Of a DNA stretch of 64,000 nt, positions 8,439-17,016 are shown in pieces; the stretch's first letter is position 1; each line of letters starts with the position of its first letter. The stretch is from Bradyrhizobium liaoningense. Lineage in GTDB: Bacteria; Pseudomonadota; Alphaproteobacteria; Rhizobiales; Xanthobacteraceae. Made by a program: the position numbers and the translations under genes. The notes beneath the pieces are model-generated. The model was not told where the DNA came from. It saw nothing but the letters and a program-made list of their open reading frames with translations, and did not search any database. The DNA is taken from contig NZ_JAFCJS010000012.1 of NCBI RefSeq assembly GCF_018130825.1, forward strand, positions 124,001 to 188,000, written 5' to 3'.

Positions 8439-9185
8439 ATGACCATCGACGTCGTCGACCTCCGCGAGTTCTATTCCCGCCGCCTCGGGATCGTGGCGCG
8501 GCAAATGATCAATCGCGGCATCCGGGAGCGCTGGCCGGGCGCCGAGGGCCATCGCGTGCTCGGTATCGGCTATCCCACGCCCTATCTGGGGTTGTTCCGC
8601 GAAGACGCCGAGCGCTGCATCGCCTTCATGCCGGCGGCCCAGGGTGTCCTGAAATGGCCGACGGGCCGGCCGGCGCTGGCCTCGCTGGTCGATGAATTCT
8701 CGCTGCCGCTTCCCGACGCCGCGGTCGACCGCATCCTGCTGATCCATGCGCTGGAGATGTCGGACGATCCGGCCGCGCTGCTGCGCGAGGTGTGGCGGGT
8801 GCTGTCGGGTTCGGGCCGCGTCATCGCGGTGATCCCGAATCGGCGCGGCGTATGGACTCGCACCGACAGCACGCCGTTCGGTCACGGCCGGCCGTATTCG
8901 CGCTCGCAGATCACCGATCTGTTGCGCCAGACCTGGTTCACGCCGACGGCCTGGGGCGAGGCGCTGTTCATGCCGCCCTATGCCGGCGGCTGGGTGCTGA
9001 AATCCGCGCAGATGTGGGAGCGTGCCGGGGCGGCGCTGTCGCTGCCCTTTGCCGGCGTGCACATCGTCGAAGCCACCAAGCAGGTCTATCGCGCGATCCC
9101 CGCCAAGCGTGAACGGGCGCGGCTGATTCCCTCGCTGGCCAAGCCCGTGCTGGTGCCGTCCTCGACGACGGTGACGCGCAGCTGA
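8439..9185 (+). CDS. SAM-dependent methyltransferase next to gloB
   Basis: A 248-residue class I methyltransferase of the Methyltransf_11 type. A degenerate motif I (HRVLGIGYPTPYLG) is followed by DAAVDRILLIHALEMSDDPAALLREVWRVL, which corresponds to motifs IV-V, and by GRVIAVIPNRRGVW. The gene is divergent from gloB with about 100 bp between, as in many alphaproteobacteria. The substrate is unknown. A bidirectional hairpin follows the stop codon. Confidence 0.85.
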   Translation: MTIDVVDLREFYSRRLGIVARQMINRGIRERWPGAEGHRVLGIGYPTPYLGLFREDAERCIAFMPAAQGVLKWPTGRPALASLVDEFSLPLPDAAVDRILLIHALEMSDDPAALLREVWRVLSGSGRVIAVIPNRRGVWTRTDSTPFGHGRPYSRSQITDLLRQTWFTPTAWGEALFMPPYAGGWVLKSAQMWERAGAALSLPFAGVHIVEATKQVYRAIPAKRERARLIPSLAKPVLVPSSTTVTRS

Positions 9186-9190
9186 AACAA

Positions 9191-9215
9191 ATCGTCCCGG
9201 CGAGGCCGGGACGAT
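9191..9215. terminator. bidirectional terminator-like hairpin
   Basis: ATCGTCCCGGC GAG GCCGGGACGAT is a perfect 11-bp stem with a 3-nt loop between two convergent genes. It could serve both strands. Confidence 0.7.
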
Positions 9216-9239
9216 CGAGATCAGAAAATCAGAAGAGGC

Positions 9240-10013
9240 TTACTCGCCTGAGGCGACTTCGTCGCTGGACGCGGCGGGAGCCGCCTCGCGATCGGGACGC
9301 GGCCCATGCGGCCGGCGCCGCCGGCGCGGATAGCGCTCGCCGCCACCACCGCCTTCGAAGCCGCCCTGGCCGCCATTCACCTGCGGCTGTGCGCCGGTGA
9401 TGAAGGAGGGCAGGCGGTCGACGCTGCCGGCATCGGCGATGACAGGCTGCGGCTGGTTCGCGGGTTGCGGCTGATATTGCGGCTGCGGACGGTGGTCGCG
9501 TTCGCGATGCTCGCGCGGCTGCTGATTGTCGCGCTGATAGGGCTGCTGGTTGTCGCGCTGCTGGTGATCACGCTGGTGATGATCGCGCTGGCCCTCGCGG
9601 TCGCGCATGAAGGGCTGCTGCTGCGGCGGCTGCGGAACGAAGCCCGGCTCCTGGCCGAACGCCGAGAAATTCTCGCCGTCGTCCTCGCTGTCGTCGCCGC
9701 TGGTGTTGCTGATGGGCTCGTCGCCGCGCGGCTGCTGGTTCTGGCGGAACTGCTCCTGGGCGGCCGCGATCAGGCGGAAATAATGCTCGGCGTGCTGGTA
9801 GTAGTTCTCGGCTGCAACGGGGTCGCCGGAGGAGCGCGCATCGCGCGCGAGCTGGAGATATTTCTCAGCGATATGCGAAGCCGTGCCGCGGATCTTGATG
9901 TCGGGCCCGTTGGACTCGTAGACCCGGGTCATCGGGTTCTGGCCGCGCCGGTTGTTGTTGTTGTTATTGTTGTTGCGGTTGCGCATCCGCTGCTTGTTCT
10001 GACCGTTTCTCAT
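9240..10013 (-). CDS. DUF4167 protein, Asn-rich and Arg-rich (possible RNA binding)
   Basis: A 257-residue protein with an N-terminal DUF4167 domain (MTRVYESNGPDIKIRGTASHIAEKYLQLARDA and SGDPVAAENYYQHAEHYFRLI). It starts with a basic, asparagine-rich run (eight consecutive Asn around residues 14-21), continues into a low-complexity Gln/Pro/Arg/His middle, and ends with a basic GERYPRRRRRPHGPRP segment. Such basic disordered ends are typical of RNA-associated proteins, though no function is established from sequence. It is the last gene of the lysC-ptsP-prfA-prmC strand but is separated by a 464-bp hairpin-rich gap. Confidence 0.85.
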   Translation of the reverse strand: MRNGQNKQRMRNRNNNNNNNNRRGQNPMTRVYESNGPDIKIRGTASHIAEKYLQLARDARSSGDPVAAENYYQHAEHYFRLIAAAQEQFRQNQQPRGDEPISNTSGDDSEDDGENFSAFGQEPGFVPQPPQQQPFMRDREGQRDHHQRDHQQRDNQQPYQRDNQQPREHRERDHRPQPQYQPQPANQPQPVIADAGSVDRLPSFITGAQPQVNGGQGGFEGGGGGERYPRRRRRPHGPRPDREAAPAASSDEVASGE

Positions 10014-10477
10014 GTCCTGCCTTTAATTCCAGCCCTAAAGGTTGCACGCATCACTGATTGCAAGAGAGTGACCTGATGACAGCGGTTCACAGTGCTCGCA
10101 CGCACCGCGCGCGAGAGCGGATTGAACCCTGCCAATGTTCGTCGACCGTCGCGTTCAACAAAGACGCGTTCCCCACCCGCCAGCATTCATTGCCAGCGAA
10201 CCCATTCATATCGCCTGCCGAAACAAGCCCAGCTTTCTTGCGTAAGTGTTCAAGCGCAATATCAGGCTTTCGTTCACTTTGCGGTCGGAGAGCAGCGCAG
10301 CTCCACTGGCCATCGCGCTCAACAGGACCTGCGGCTTGGAACCTTTAAATCAGTAAAGCTCTCGCCCGAGAGCCCGGCTTTCGCCCGTAGGTCTACGGGG
10401 CCGGCACCGATGTGTTGACCGGAACGTAGTCGTTCCCAAGGGATATTCCAAGAGCTTTTTACAGACCAATCCGGCTT
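10014..10477. other. gene-free gap between prmC and DUF4167
   Basis: This stretch of 464 bp has no convincing reading frame on either strand. It must hold the prmC transcript end and the promoter and leader of the DUF4167 gene. Its lower GC content (locally TTTAAATCAGTAAAG) and the hairpins at 10358-10436 suggest structured RNA rather than coding DNA. It lacks the landmark motifs of tmRNA, RNase P RNA and SRP RNA. Confidence 0.6.
10358..10436 (-). ncRNA. candidate structured RNA/leader with three hairpins
   Basis: Three perfect stem-loops follow each other in 79 bp: GCTCTCG-CC-CGAGAGC (10358-10373), CCCGTAG-GT-CTACGGG (10384-10399) nested within CCGGC...GCCGG (10374-10404), and GGAACG-TAGT-CGTTCC (10421-10436). 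Nothing translates sensibly across them. The strand is a guess based on the flanking minus-strand genes; on that strand it would lie in the long leader of the DUF4167 mRNA or form a separate small RNA. Confidence 0.4.
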
Positions 10478-11368
10478 TTATGGGGGCATTTTTCGGGCCG
10501 AAACGGCCCGTGGGATGCCCGCCAAATCGGCCTTGGGCGGCCTGTCCACCACCAACGCGGCAGCGGCCATCAAGGTTTCAATGTTCCGGGCCTGGCCCTG
10601 TCCGGCCTCGACGACCAGCGCGCCGCCCGGGGCGAGGCGCTCGGCCGCCTGCGGGATCAGGACCCGGTAGGCGTCATATCCGTCGTTGCCGCCATCGAGC
10701 GCCAGATGCGGATCGTGCTCGCGCACTTCGATGCTCAATTTCGGAATTTCGGCGGAGGGAATATAGGGCGGGTTCGACACGATGAGATCGAACGGACCCG
10801 AGAGCGCCGCCAGATAGGAGCAGGCGACGAAGGCCGAACGGTTGCCAAGGCCGAGGGCTGCGGCATTGCCCCGCGCGGTGCCGAGCGCGGTGAGGCTGAG
10901 ATCGGTGCCGACACCGAAGGCATCGGGAATTTCGTGCAGCAGCGCGAGCAGGATCGCGCCCGAACCGGTGCCGATGTCGGCGATGCGGGGCCGGTGAATC
11001 TTCTGCTCGCGAAAAAGCTCGAGCGCACGCTCGACCACCGTTTCGGTGTCGGGACGCGGGACCAGGGTCGCCTCCGAAAGGCGAAACGGCAGGCCCCAGA
11101 ATTCGCGCGTGCCGAGAATGCGCGCCACCGGCTCGCCCGCGATCCGGCGCTCTGCATATTGCGCGAGTTGCGACGCCTCGGCGCTCGTGAGGGCGCGCGC
11201 GCCCTGCGCAATGAGGCCGGTGAGATCGAGGCCGAGCACGGCACTGATCAGGATGCGGGCGTCGAGCTCGGCCTCGTCGAGCTGTGCTGATCTCAATTGC
11301 GCCGCCAGCGCGCGGCGTGCGCTCTCGATCGATTGTCCGGTGAAGGCGTTGCTCACGCGGCGCGTCAC
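10478..11368 (-). CDS. prmC: peptide chain release factor N5-glutamine methyltransferase
   Basis: PrmC (HemK) methylates the Gln of the GGQ motif in release factors RF1 and RF2. The 296-residue protein has an N-terminal helical domain, SAM motif I IADIGTGSGAILLAL (about 129-143) and the diagnostic NPPY (199-202) that binds the target glutamine. The GTG start overlaps the prfA stop by 4 bp, so the enzyme is translationally coupled to its substrate, RF1. Confidence 0.95.
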   Translation of the reverse strand: MTRRVSNAFTGQSIESARRALAAQLRSAQLDEAELDARILISAVLGLDLTGLIAQGARALTSAEASQLAQYAERRIAGEPVARILGTREFWGLPFRLSEATLVPRPDTETVVERALELFREQKIHRPRIADIGTGSGAILLALLHEIPDAFGVGTDLSLTALGTARGNAAALGLGNRSAFVACSYLAALSGPFDLIVSNPPYIPSAEIPKLSIEVREHDPHLALDGGNDGYDAYRVLIPQAAERLAPGGALVVEAGQGQARNIETLMAAAALVVDRPPKADLAGIPRAVSARKMPP

Positions 11369-12450
11369 GCCGCCACGCCTTGCGCGGCGAGCTGCGCGGC
11401 CTGGTGCTCGGTGGTCAACGCGTCGATCAGTTCGCCCAGCGCTTCGCCGGCGATCACCTGCGGCAGCTTGTAGAGCGTCAGATTGATGCGGTGGTCGGTG
11501 ACGCGCCCTTGCGGGAAATTGTAGGTGCGGATGCGCTCGGAGCGATCGCCGGAGCCGACCTTCTCCTTGCGCTCGGCCGAGCGCGCGGCATCGACGCGCT
11601 GACGCTCGGCGTCGTAGATGCGCGAGCGCAGGATGTTCATGGCCGAGGCGCGGTTCTTGTGCTGCGAGCGGCTGTCCTGCATCATCACCACGATGCCGGT
11701 CGGGATGTGGGTGATGCGGATCGCCGATTCGGTCTTGTTGACGTGCTGGCCGCCCGCTCCTTGCGCGCGCATGGTCTCGATGCGCAGATCGTCGTTCTTG
11801 ATCTCGACGTCGACGTCCTCGACCTCCGGCAGCACGGCCACCGTCGCCGCCGAGGTATGGATGCGTCCTTGCGTCTCGGTGTCGGGCACGCGCTGCACGC
11901 GGTGCACGCCGGATTCGAATTTCAGCTTCGAGAACGCGCCGCGGCCCTGCACCTCGGCGATGATTTCCTTGTAGCCGCCGACCGTGCCTTCGCTCGCCGA
12001 GATCACCTCGACCTTCCAGCCCTGCAAGCTGGCGAAACGCTCGTACATCCGGAACAAATCGCCGGCGAACAACGAGGCCTCGTCGCCGCCGGTGCCGGCG
12101 CGGATTTCCAGCATCACGTTGCGGTCGTCCATGGCGTCCTTGGGCAGAAGCGCGACGCGGATCTTCTGGACCAGCTCCTCGATCCTTGGCGTCAGCTCGT
12201 CGCGCTCGGCCTCGGCCATGCCGCGCATCTCGGCATCGGTCGCGGGATCGGCGATCAGCGCCTCGGTATCGGCGAGCTCCTTGACGGCGGACCGATAGGT
12301 CTTGACCGCCTCGATCAGCGGCGTGATCTCGGCGAGCTCGCGCGTGATCTGGACGTAGCGCTCGGAGGCGAGCTGTCCGAGCGATTCGGCCTCGAGCGAA
12401 GCATGATGCGCGAGCAGAACGTCCAGTTTGGCTTCGGGGAGTGACGACAT
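11365..12450 (-). CDS. prfA: peptide chain release factor 1
   Basis: RF1 recognises UAA and UAG and triggers peptide release on the ribosome. The protein has 361 residues. The catalytic GGQ is at 233-235 (GAGGQHVNKTES). The codon-recognition tripeptide region is PDT at 189-191 (RVPDTETQG), where E. coli RF1 has PAT; the PxT pattern is kept. Its stop overlaps the start of prmC, and ptsP ends about 60 bp upstream on the same strand. Confidence 0.97.
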   Translation of the reverse strand: MSSLPEAKLDVLLAHHASLEAESLGQLASERYVQITRELAEITPLIEAVKTYRSAVKELADTEALIADPATDAEMRGMAEAERDELTPRIEELVQKIRVALLPKDAMDDRNVMLEIRAGTGGDEASLFAGDLFRMYERFASLQGWKVEVISASEGTVGGYKEIIAEVQGRGAFSKLKFESGVHRVQRVPDTETQGRIHTSAATVAVLPEVEDVDVEIKNDDLRIETMRAQGAGGQHVNKTESAIRITHIPTGIVVMMQDSRSQHKNRASAMNILRSRIYDAERQRVDAARSAERKEKVGSGDRSERIRTYNFPQGRVTDHRINLTLYKLPQVIAGEALGELIDALTTEHQAAQLAAQGVAA

Positions 12451-12509
12451 CGGTTCAGTCTCAAAGGGCGGAAGGAGGCGAGGGCGGCGGGAAGCGGGCG
12501 ACAGGCCCG

Positions 12510-14777
12510 CTACAACGCAAGGCCCTCGGCCTCGGCAAATTCCGTCAGCTTCTGCCGGATCGAGACGCTGCCCGCGGGCGCGTCGAGGAGCGGGCCGAGC
12601 ATCGCTTCGGCCTTCTTGGCATCGAGATCGAGCACCATCGCCTTGACCGGGCCGAGCGCGGTCGCCGAGAGCGACAGCGAGCGATAGCCCAGCGCGATCA
12701 GCGCCAGCGCGCCGATCGGCTTGGAGGCCATCTCGCCGCAGAGCGAGAGCGATTTCTGCGCGTCTTGCGCCTTGCGCGCGATGTCGCGCAGCGCGCGCAG
12801 GATCGGCGCCGACATGGTGTCGAAGCGCTCGGACACCTTGGCATTGCCGCGGTCGACCGCGAACAGGAACTGGAACAGATCGTTGGAGCCGACCGAGATG
12901 AAGTCGACCTTCTTCAGGAGCTCGTCGAGCTGGTAGAGCAGGGCGGGCACCTCGACCATGGTGCCGATGTCGATTCGTTCAGGCAGCGTGTGGCCGTGCT
13001 GGCGCAGATATGTCAGCTCGCGCTCGACCAGCGCCTTCGCCGAATCGAACTCGGCGACCTCCGAGATCATCGGGAACATGATGCGCAGCGCGCGGCCGCC
13101 GCCGGCGCGCAAGAGCGCGCGGATCTGGCCGCGCAACAGGCCGGGTCGGTCCAGCCCGAGCCGGATCGCGCGCCAGCCGAGCGCGGGATTTTCCTCAATC
13201 ACCGCTTCCATGTAGGGCAGCGCCTTGTCGCCGCCGATGTCGAGAGTGCGGAAGGTGACGGGCTTGGTGCCTGCGGCATCCAGCACGGTGCGATAGAGTG
13301 CGAGCTGGTCGCTGGTGCGCGGCAGGCTCTGTCCCACCATGAACTGCAGCTCGGTGCGGAACAGGCCGATGCCGGCGCTGCCGGTGTCCTCGATATGCGG
13401 CAGGTCGATCGCGAGACCTGCGTTGATCATCAGCTCGACCTTCTGGCCGTCCCTGGTGACGCAGGGCCGGTCGCGCAGCGCCAGGTACTGTGCCTGGCGG
13501 CGGGCGCGGAAGCGCACGCGCTCGGCGAAGGCGGCCTCGATCTCCTGCGACGGACGCACATAGATCGAGCCGGAGGTGCCGTCGACGATGATGGCATCGC
13601 CGGGATCGGCGATGCCGGGTGCGTTCGGCACTTCGCCGACGGCGGGAATTCCGAGCGCGCGCGCCACGATCGAGACGTGGGAATTGGCGGTGCCTTCCTC
13701 CAGCACGATGCCGCGCAGGCGCTTGCGGTCGTAGTCGAGCAGCGCCGCCGGGCCCATCGCGCGGGCGATCACGATGGCATTGTCGGGCAATTGCTCACGT
13801 GACGGCGCGTGATCCTGGCCGACCAGCTGCCGCATCAGGCGATAGCCGAGATCCTCGAGGTCGTGCAGGCGGTCGCGCAAGTAAGGATCGGTCGAGCGCA
13901 GCATGCGCGCGCGGGTGTCGGACTGCACGCGCTCGACGGCGGCTTCCGCCGTGAGGCCGGTGGCGACCGCCTCGTGCAGCTTGTGCGACCAGCCCTGGTC
14001 GTTGGCGAACATGCGGTAGGCTTCCAGCACCTCGCGATGCTCGCCGCCCTCGGCGACGTCGCCGCGCTCCAGCATGCGGTCGAGATCGGCGCGCAGCTTG
14101 GCGAGCGCGGTATCCAGCCGCTTGATTTCCTTCGGCAGGTCCTCGGCGATGTAGTCCTTGATGACGACGCGCGGCTCGTGCAGCACGACATGGCCGAGCG
14201 CGATGCCTTCCGACAGGATCGCGCCGACCTTCTGCGCCGAATGGCGCGCGGCAGGCTCGAGGCCGGGCTGGGCCAGCGCGGACAATTCGCCGGAGGCGAT
14301 CAGCTCGGCCAGCACCATGGCGGTGGTCTGCAGCGCCTCGAGCTCCTCCTCGACATAGTTCCGCTTGGCGCGGTTCTGCACCACCAGCACGCCGAGCGTG
14401 TTGCCGGCGCGCAGGATCGGCACGCCGAGGAAGGAGTGGTAGATTTCTTCGCCGGTCTCGGGACGGAACGAGAAGGCCGGATGGCTTTGTGCGTCGCTTA
14501 AGTTGAGCGGCGTCGCCTCGCTGGCGACGAGGCCGACCAGGCCCTCATGGGCGCTGAGCACGGTATGGTGCACAGCCTCGCGGTTGAGACCTTCGGTGGC
14601 GTAGAGTTCGAGCGTGTTGTCGACGCGCAGCACGTAGACCGAGCACACCTCGGCCACCATGTTGGCAGCGATCAGCACCACGATCTTGTCCAGCCGCTCC
14701 TGGGCCGAGACCTGCTCCGCCATGGTTTCGCGGAGCCGTCTCAACAAGACGCGGGGACCTCCCGACGCGCTCCGCAT
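12510..14777 (-). CDS. ptsP: phosphoenolpyruvate-protein phosphotransferase PtsP (EI-Ntr)
   Basis: EI-Ntr starts the nitrogen-related phosphotransferase chain by passing phosphate from PEP to NPr. The 755-residue protein has a GAF domain (about 25-165), then the EI N-terminal domain, the phospho-histidine domain with His367 (GTANSHVSIVARALGIPAV) and the PEP-binding barrel (FRTELQFM; VEVPALLYQLDELL; Cys680 in SLCGEMASKP). It lies between lysC and prfA, a conserved alphaproteobacterial order. The first Met is used; a later Met19 (MAEQVSAQERLD) is a possible alternative start. Confidence 0.95.
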   Translation of the reverse strand: MRSASGGPRVLLRRLRETMAEQVSAQERLDKIVVLIAANMVAEVCSVYVLRVDNTLELYATEGLNREAVHHTVLSAHEGLVGLVASEATPLNLSDAQSHPAFSFRPETGEEIYHSFLGVPILRAGNTLGVLVVQNRAKRNYVEEELEALQTTAMVLAELIASGELSALAQPGLEPAARHSAQKVGAILSEGIALGHVVLHEPRVVIKDYIAEDLPKEIKRLDTALAKLRADLDRMLERGDVAEGGEHREVLEAYRMFANDQGWSHKLHEAVATGLTAEAAVERVQSDTRARMLRSTDPYLRDRLHDLEDLGYRLMRQLVGQDHAPSREQLPDNAIVIARAMGPAALLDYDRKRLRGIVLEEGTANSHVSIVARALGIPAVGEVPNAPGIADPGDAIIVDGTSGSIYVRPSQEIEAAFAERVRFRARRQAQYLALRDRPCVTRDGQKVELMINAGLAIDLPHIEDTGSAGIGLFRTELQFMVGQSLPRTSDQLALYRTVLDAAGTKPVTFRTLDIGGDKALPYMEAVIEENPALGWRAIRLGLDRPGLLRGQIRALLRAGGGRALRIMFPMISEVAEFDSAKALVERELTYLRQHGHTLPERIDIGTMVEVPALLYQLDELLKKVDFISVGSNDLFQFLFAVDRGNAKVSERFDTMSAPILRALRDIARKAQDAQKSLSLCGEMASKPIGALALIALGYRSLSLSATALGPVKAMVLDLDAKKAEAMLGPLLDAPAGSVSIRQKLTEFAEAEGLAL

Positions 14778-14988
14778 GTACCGTCAATCTCCTCCGTCTG
14801 CCGGGGCCGAAGGGGCCCGCGGCGGCTCGCCCGAAATCCAGAAAAACAACAAATTTGCTCGTCCGGCGCCGGCCCCGGCGGTTGCCGGAGCCGAATCAGC
14901 ACCGCCTGAACTGGGGCACAGTTTCCGGCAGCCCACCCTGTCCGCGTATAGCGAATTAGGGCTTGTTTTGCCAAGCAAAACGCCTGCC

Positions 14989-15018
14989 AAACGCGAAGGT
15001 GTGTACACCTTCGCGTTT
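14989..15018. repeat. 30-bp near-perfect palindrome
   Basis: A 14-bp arm (AAACGCGAAGGTGT) is followed by two bases and its exact reverse complement. Such a short loop suits a cruciform or dimeric protein-binding site, although it could also end lysC transcription. Confidence 0.75.
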
Positions 15019-15049
15019 GCTGCGACCGCTAAGAGAAAATTAGCCCCTG

Positions 15050-15092
15050 CATGGTCCGGAAAAGTGCGAAGCGGTTTTCCGGAAAGACCATG
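15050..15092. repeat. REP-type palindrome (CCGGAAAA...TTTTCCGG)
   Basis: CATGGTC and CCGGAAAA on the left pair with TTTTCCGG and GACCATG on the right around a 10-nt centre. Related arms (GGAAAAC) appear at 46121-46165 and near 41438-41465. Confidence 0.75.
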
Positions 15093-15110
15093 CTCAAACG
15101 ACAATCTGAA

Positions 15111-15126
15111 GCGCGACGGGTCGCGC
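15111..15126 (-). terminator. hairpin at the lysC stop
   Basis: GCGCGAC-GG-GTCGCGC forms a perfect 7-bp stem directly after the lysC stop codon on the minus strand. There is no clear T tract. Confidence 0.5.
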
Positions 15127-15127
15127 T

Positions 15128-16384
15128 TTAGGCCTGATCGAGGCCGTAGAGCGTATGCAGGGTGCGCACCGCCAGCTCGGTATAGGCGGTGTCGATCAAA
15201 ACCGAGAATTTGATCTCGGAGGTTGTAATGGCCCGGATGTTGATATTCCGTCCCGCGAGGGCCGAGAACGCCTGGGCGGCGACGCCGGCGTGGCTGCGCA
15301 TGCCGCTGCCGATCACCGAGATTTTTGCGACGTCGGTGGCGGTATCGAGCCGGGCATAGCCGATCTCGGCCTTGGCGGCGGTAATCGTGTCCTTGGCGCG
15401 GGTGTAGTCGGCCGCCGGGACCGTGAAGGTGAGGTCGGTGGTCTTTCCGTCCTCGGAGACGTTCTGCACGATCATGTCGACGTTGATGTTGGCGTCCGCC
15501 AGCGGGCCGAAGATCGAGGCCGCAACGCCCGGCTTGTCCTGGATCTGGCGCACCGAAATCTGGGCCTCGTCCTTCGAAAAGGCGATGCCGGTGACGACGT
15601 GGTTTTCCATGATCTCCTCCTCGCCGCAGATCAGGGTGCCGGGCGGCTGGTTGGCATGCGGATCGATATCCTCGGGCTTGTCGAAGCTCGAGCGGACGAA
15701 GATCGGCATGTTGTGGACCATGCCGAGTTCCACCGAGCGGACCTGGAGCACTTTGGCGCCCTGTGAGGCCAGTTCCAGCATGTCCTCGAACGCGATCTTG
15801 TCGAGCCTCTTGGCCTTCGGCACGATTCGCGGGTCGGTGGTGTAGACGCCATCGACGTCGGTGTAGATGTCGCAGCGGTCCGCCTTGACGGCTGCGGCGA
15901 CCGCCACGGCCGAAGTATCCGAGCCGCCGCGGCCGAGCGTGGTGATGCGGCCCGTTTCGGCGTTGATGCCCTGGAAGCCGGCGATGACCGCGACCTCCTT
16001 GCGCTCCTGGAAGCGCTTGATGATCTCGCTGCCGTCGATGTCCTCGATCCGGGCCGAGGCATGGGCGTCGCTGGTCTTGATCGGGATCTGCCAGCCCTGC
16101 CAGGAGCGGGCCTGGATGCCCATGCCCTGCAGCACGATGGCGAGGAGGCCTGATGTGACCTGCTCGCCTGAGGCGACGACGGCGTCGTATTCGCGCGCGT
16201 CGTGCATCGGCGAGGCCTCGGTGCACCAGGCCACCAACTCGTTGGTCTTGCCCGACATCGCCGAGACGACCACGGCCACTTCATGGCCGGCGTCGACCTC
16301 ACGCTTCACATGGCGTGCGACGTTGCGGATGCGTTCGATGTTGGCGACGGATGTGCCGCCGAATTTCATCACGAGGCGGCTCAT
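15128..16384 (-). CDS. lysC: aspartate kinase
   Basis: Aspartokinase phosphorylates L-aspartate, the first step toward lysine, threonine, methionine and diaminopimelate. The 418-residue monofunctional enzyme starts MSRLVMKFGGTSV (KFGGTS at 7-12). It has the amino-acid kinase domain with TLGRGGSDTSAVAVAAA and TDVDGVYTTDPR, then two C-terminal ACT domains (about 265-418) that usually mediate lysine/threonine feedback. It heads the minus-strand block lysC-ptsP-prfA-prmC and is divergent from the PH-domain gene and ubiG. Confidence 0.97.
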   Translation of the reverse strand: MSRLVMKFGGTSVANIERIRNVARHVKREVDAGHEVAVVVSAMSGKTNELVAWCTEASPMHDAREYDAVVASGEQVTSGLLAIVLQGMGIQARSWQGWQIPIKTSDAHASARIEDIDGSEIIKRFQERKEVAVIAGFQGINAETGRITTLGRGGSDTSAVAVAAAVKADRCDIYTDVDGVYTTDPRIVPKAKRLDKIAFEDMLELASQGAKVLQVRSVELGMVHNMPIFVRSSFDKPEDIDPHANQPPGTLICGEEEIMENHVVTGIAFSKDEAQISVRQIQDKPGVAASIFGPLADANINVDMIVQNVSEDGKTTDLTFTVPAADYTRAKDTITAAKAEIGYARLDTATDVAKISVIGSGMRSHAGVAAQAFSALAGRNINIRAITTSEIKFSVLIDTAYTELAVRTLHTLYGLDQA

Positions 16385-16534
16385 GACGACGCGTGCATTC
16401 CCTCATAAGGATCAGTATGGTGACCCGCACCGGACGGGTGCCTGCGGACACCGACCGCGCGTATACAGAGCGGCGGGGCCGGGGGCAAGCGGGTTCCTGC
16501 GGGGGCAGGGTCGGGGGAGTGGGTTAACCAGATC

Positions 16535-17002
16535 ATGGCGCGCTATATCGACGAGATCCTGCAGCCGGGCGAGCGGGTGCTGTATTCGACCAATGCGCAC
16601 TGGATCTTCCATCTCCCTGCGATTGTGGCCTGGATCGTGGCGCTGGTCCTGTTCCTCCTGTCCCGACAGGTCACCGCCGATGGGCTCGTCTTGCTTTGCC
16701 TCGTCGCTGCGGGCCTCGTGGCTCTGGCGGCCTTGTATTGGACCTTCAAGGGCTGGTTCCATCGCTTCACCACCGAGACCGACGTCACCAATCTGAGGGT
16801 CGTGCACAAGACCGGATTCATCAAGCGTCGCACCTTCGAGATGGCGCTGGACAAGGTCGAGAGCGTCGATGTCAACCAGACGATTCTTGGACGGATTCTC
16901 AACTACGGCGACGTGACCATCAACGGCGTCGGCGAAGGTCGCGAAACCATCCGGACCATCGCCTCGCCGCTCGCTTTCCGTAGTTCGATCACCACGCGGT
17001 AG
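16535..17002 (+). CDS. PH domain-containing membrane protein
   Basis: A 155-residue inner-membrane protein. Two hydrophobic segments (AIVAWIVALVLFLL and LVLLCLVAAGLVALAALYW) precede a bacterial PH domain (bPH2/YdbS type) with TNLRVVHKTGFIKRRTFEMALDKVESVDVNQTILGRILNYGDVTINGVG. The role of such proteins is not well defined. The gene lies 14 bp upstream of ubiG on the same strand, so the two are probably cotranscribed. Confidence 0.85.
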   Translation: MARYIDEILQPGERVLYSTNAHWIFHLPAIVAWIVALVLFLLSRQVTADGLVLLCLVAAGLVALAALYWTFKGWFHRFTTETDVTNLRVVHKTGFIKRRTFEMALDKVESVDVNQTILGRILNYGDVTINGVGEGRETIRTIASPLAFRSSITTR

Positions 17003-17016
17003 GACCGCGCGTAACC

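Larger units (their letters stand above)
14778..15127. other. lysC-ptsP intergenic region with tandem palindromes
   Basis: No gene is visible in these 350 bp. From the lysC side it holds a GCGCGAC...GTCGCGC hairpin, a REP-type element at 15050-15092, the 30-bp palindrome at 14989-15018, a GTTTTG-CCAAG-CAAAAC hairpin at 14965-14981, and then presumably the ptsP promoter. Confidence 0.6.

Noticed and set aside
8331..9062. N-terminal extension of gloB of about 244 codons
   Set aside because: It runs antisense through the methyltransferase gene, and GloB has its normal length from the ATG at 8330.
10014..10477. Permuted tmRNA (ssrA) in the prmC-DUF4167 gap
   Set aside because: The TTCAATC T-loop-like sequence on the minus strand has no pairing arms, and no tag frame beginning Ala-Asn-Asp-Asn is present on either strand.
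12441..13802. A 453-codon plus-strand frame over ptsP
   Set aside because: Antisense shadow of ptsP with no domain; ptsP matches its family along its whole length.
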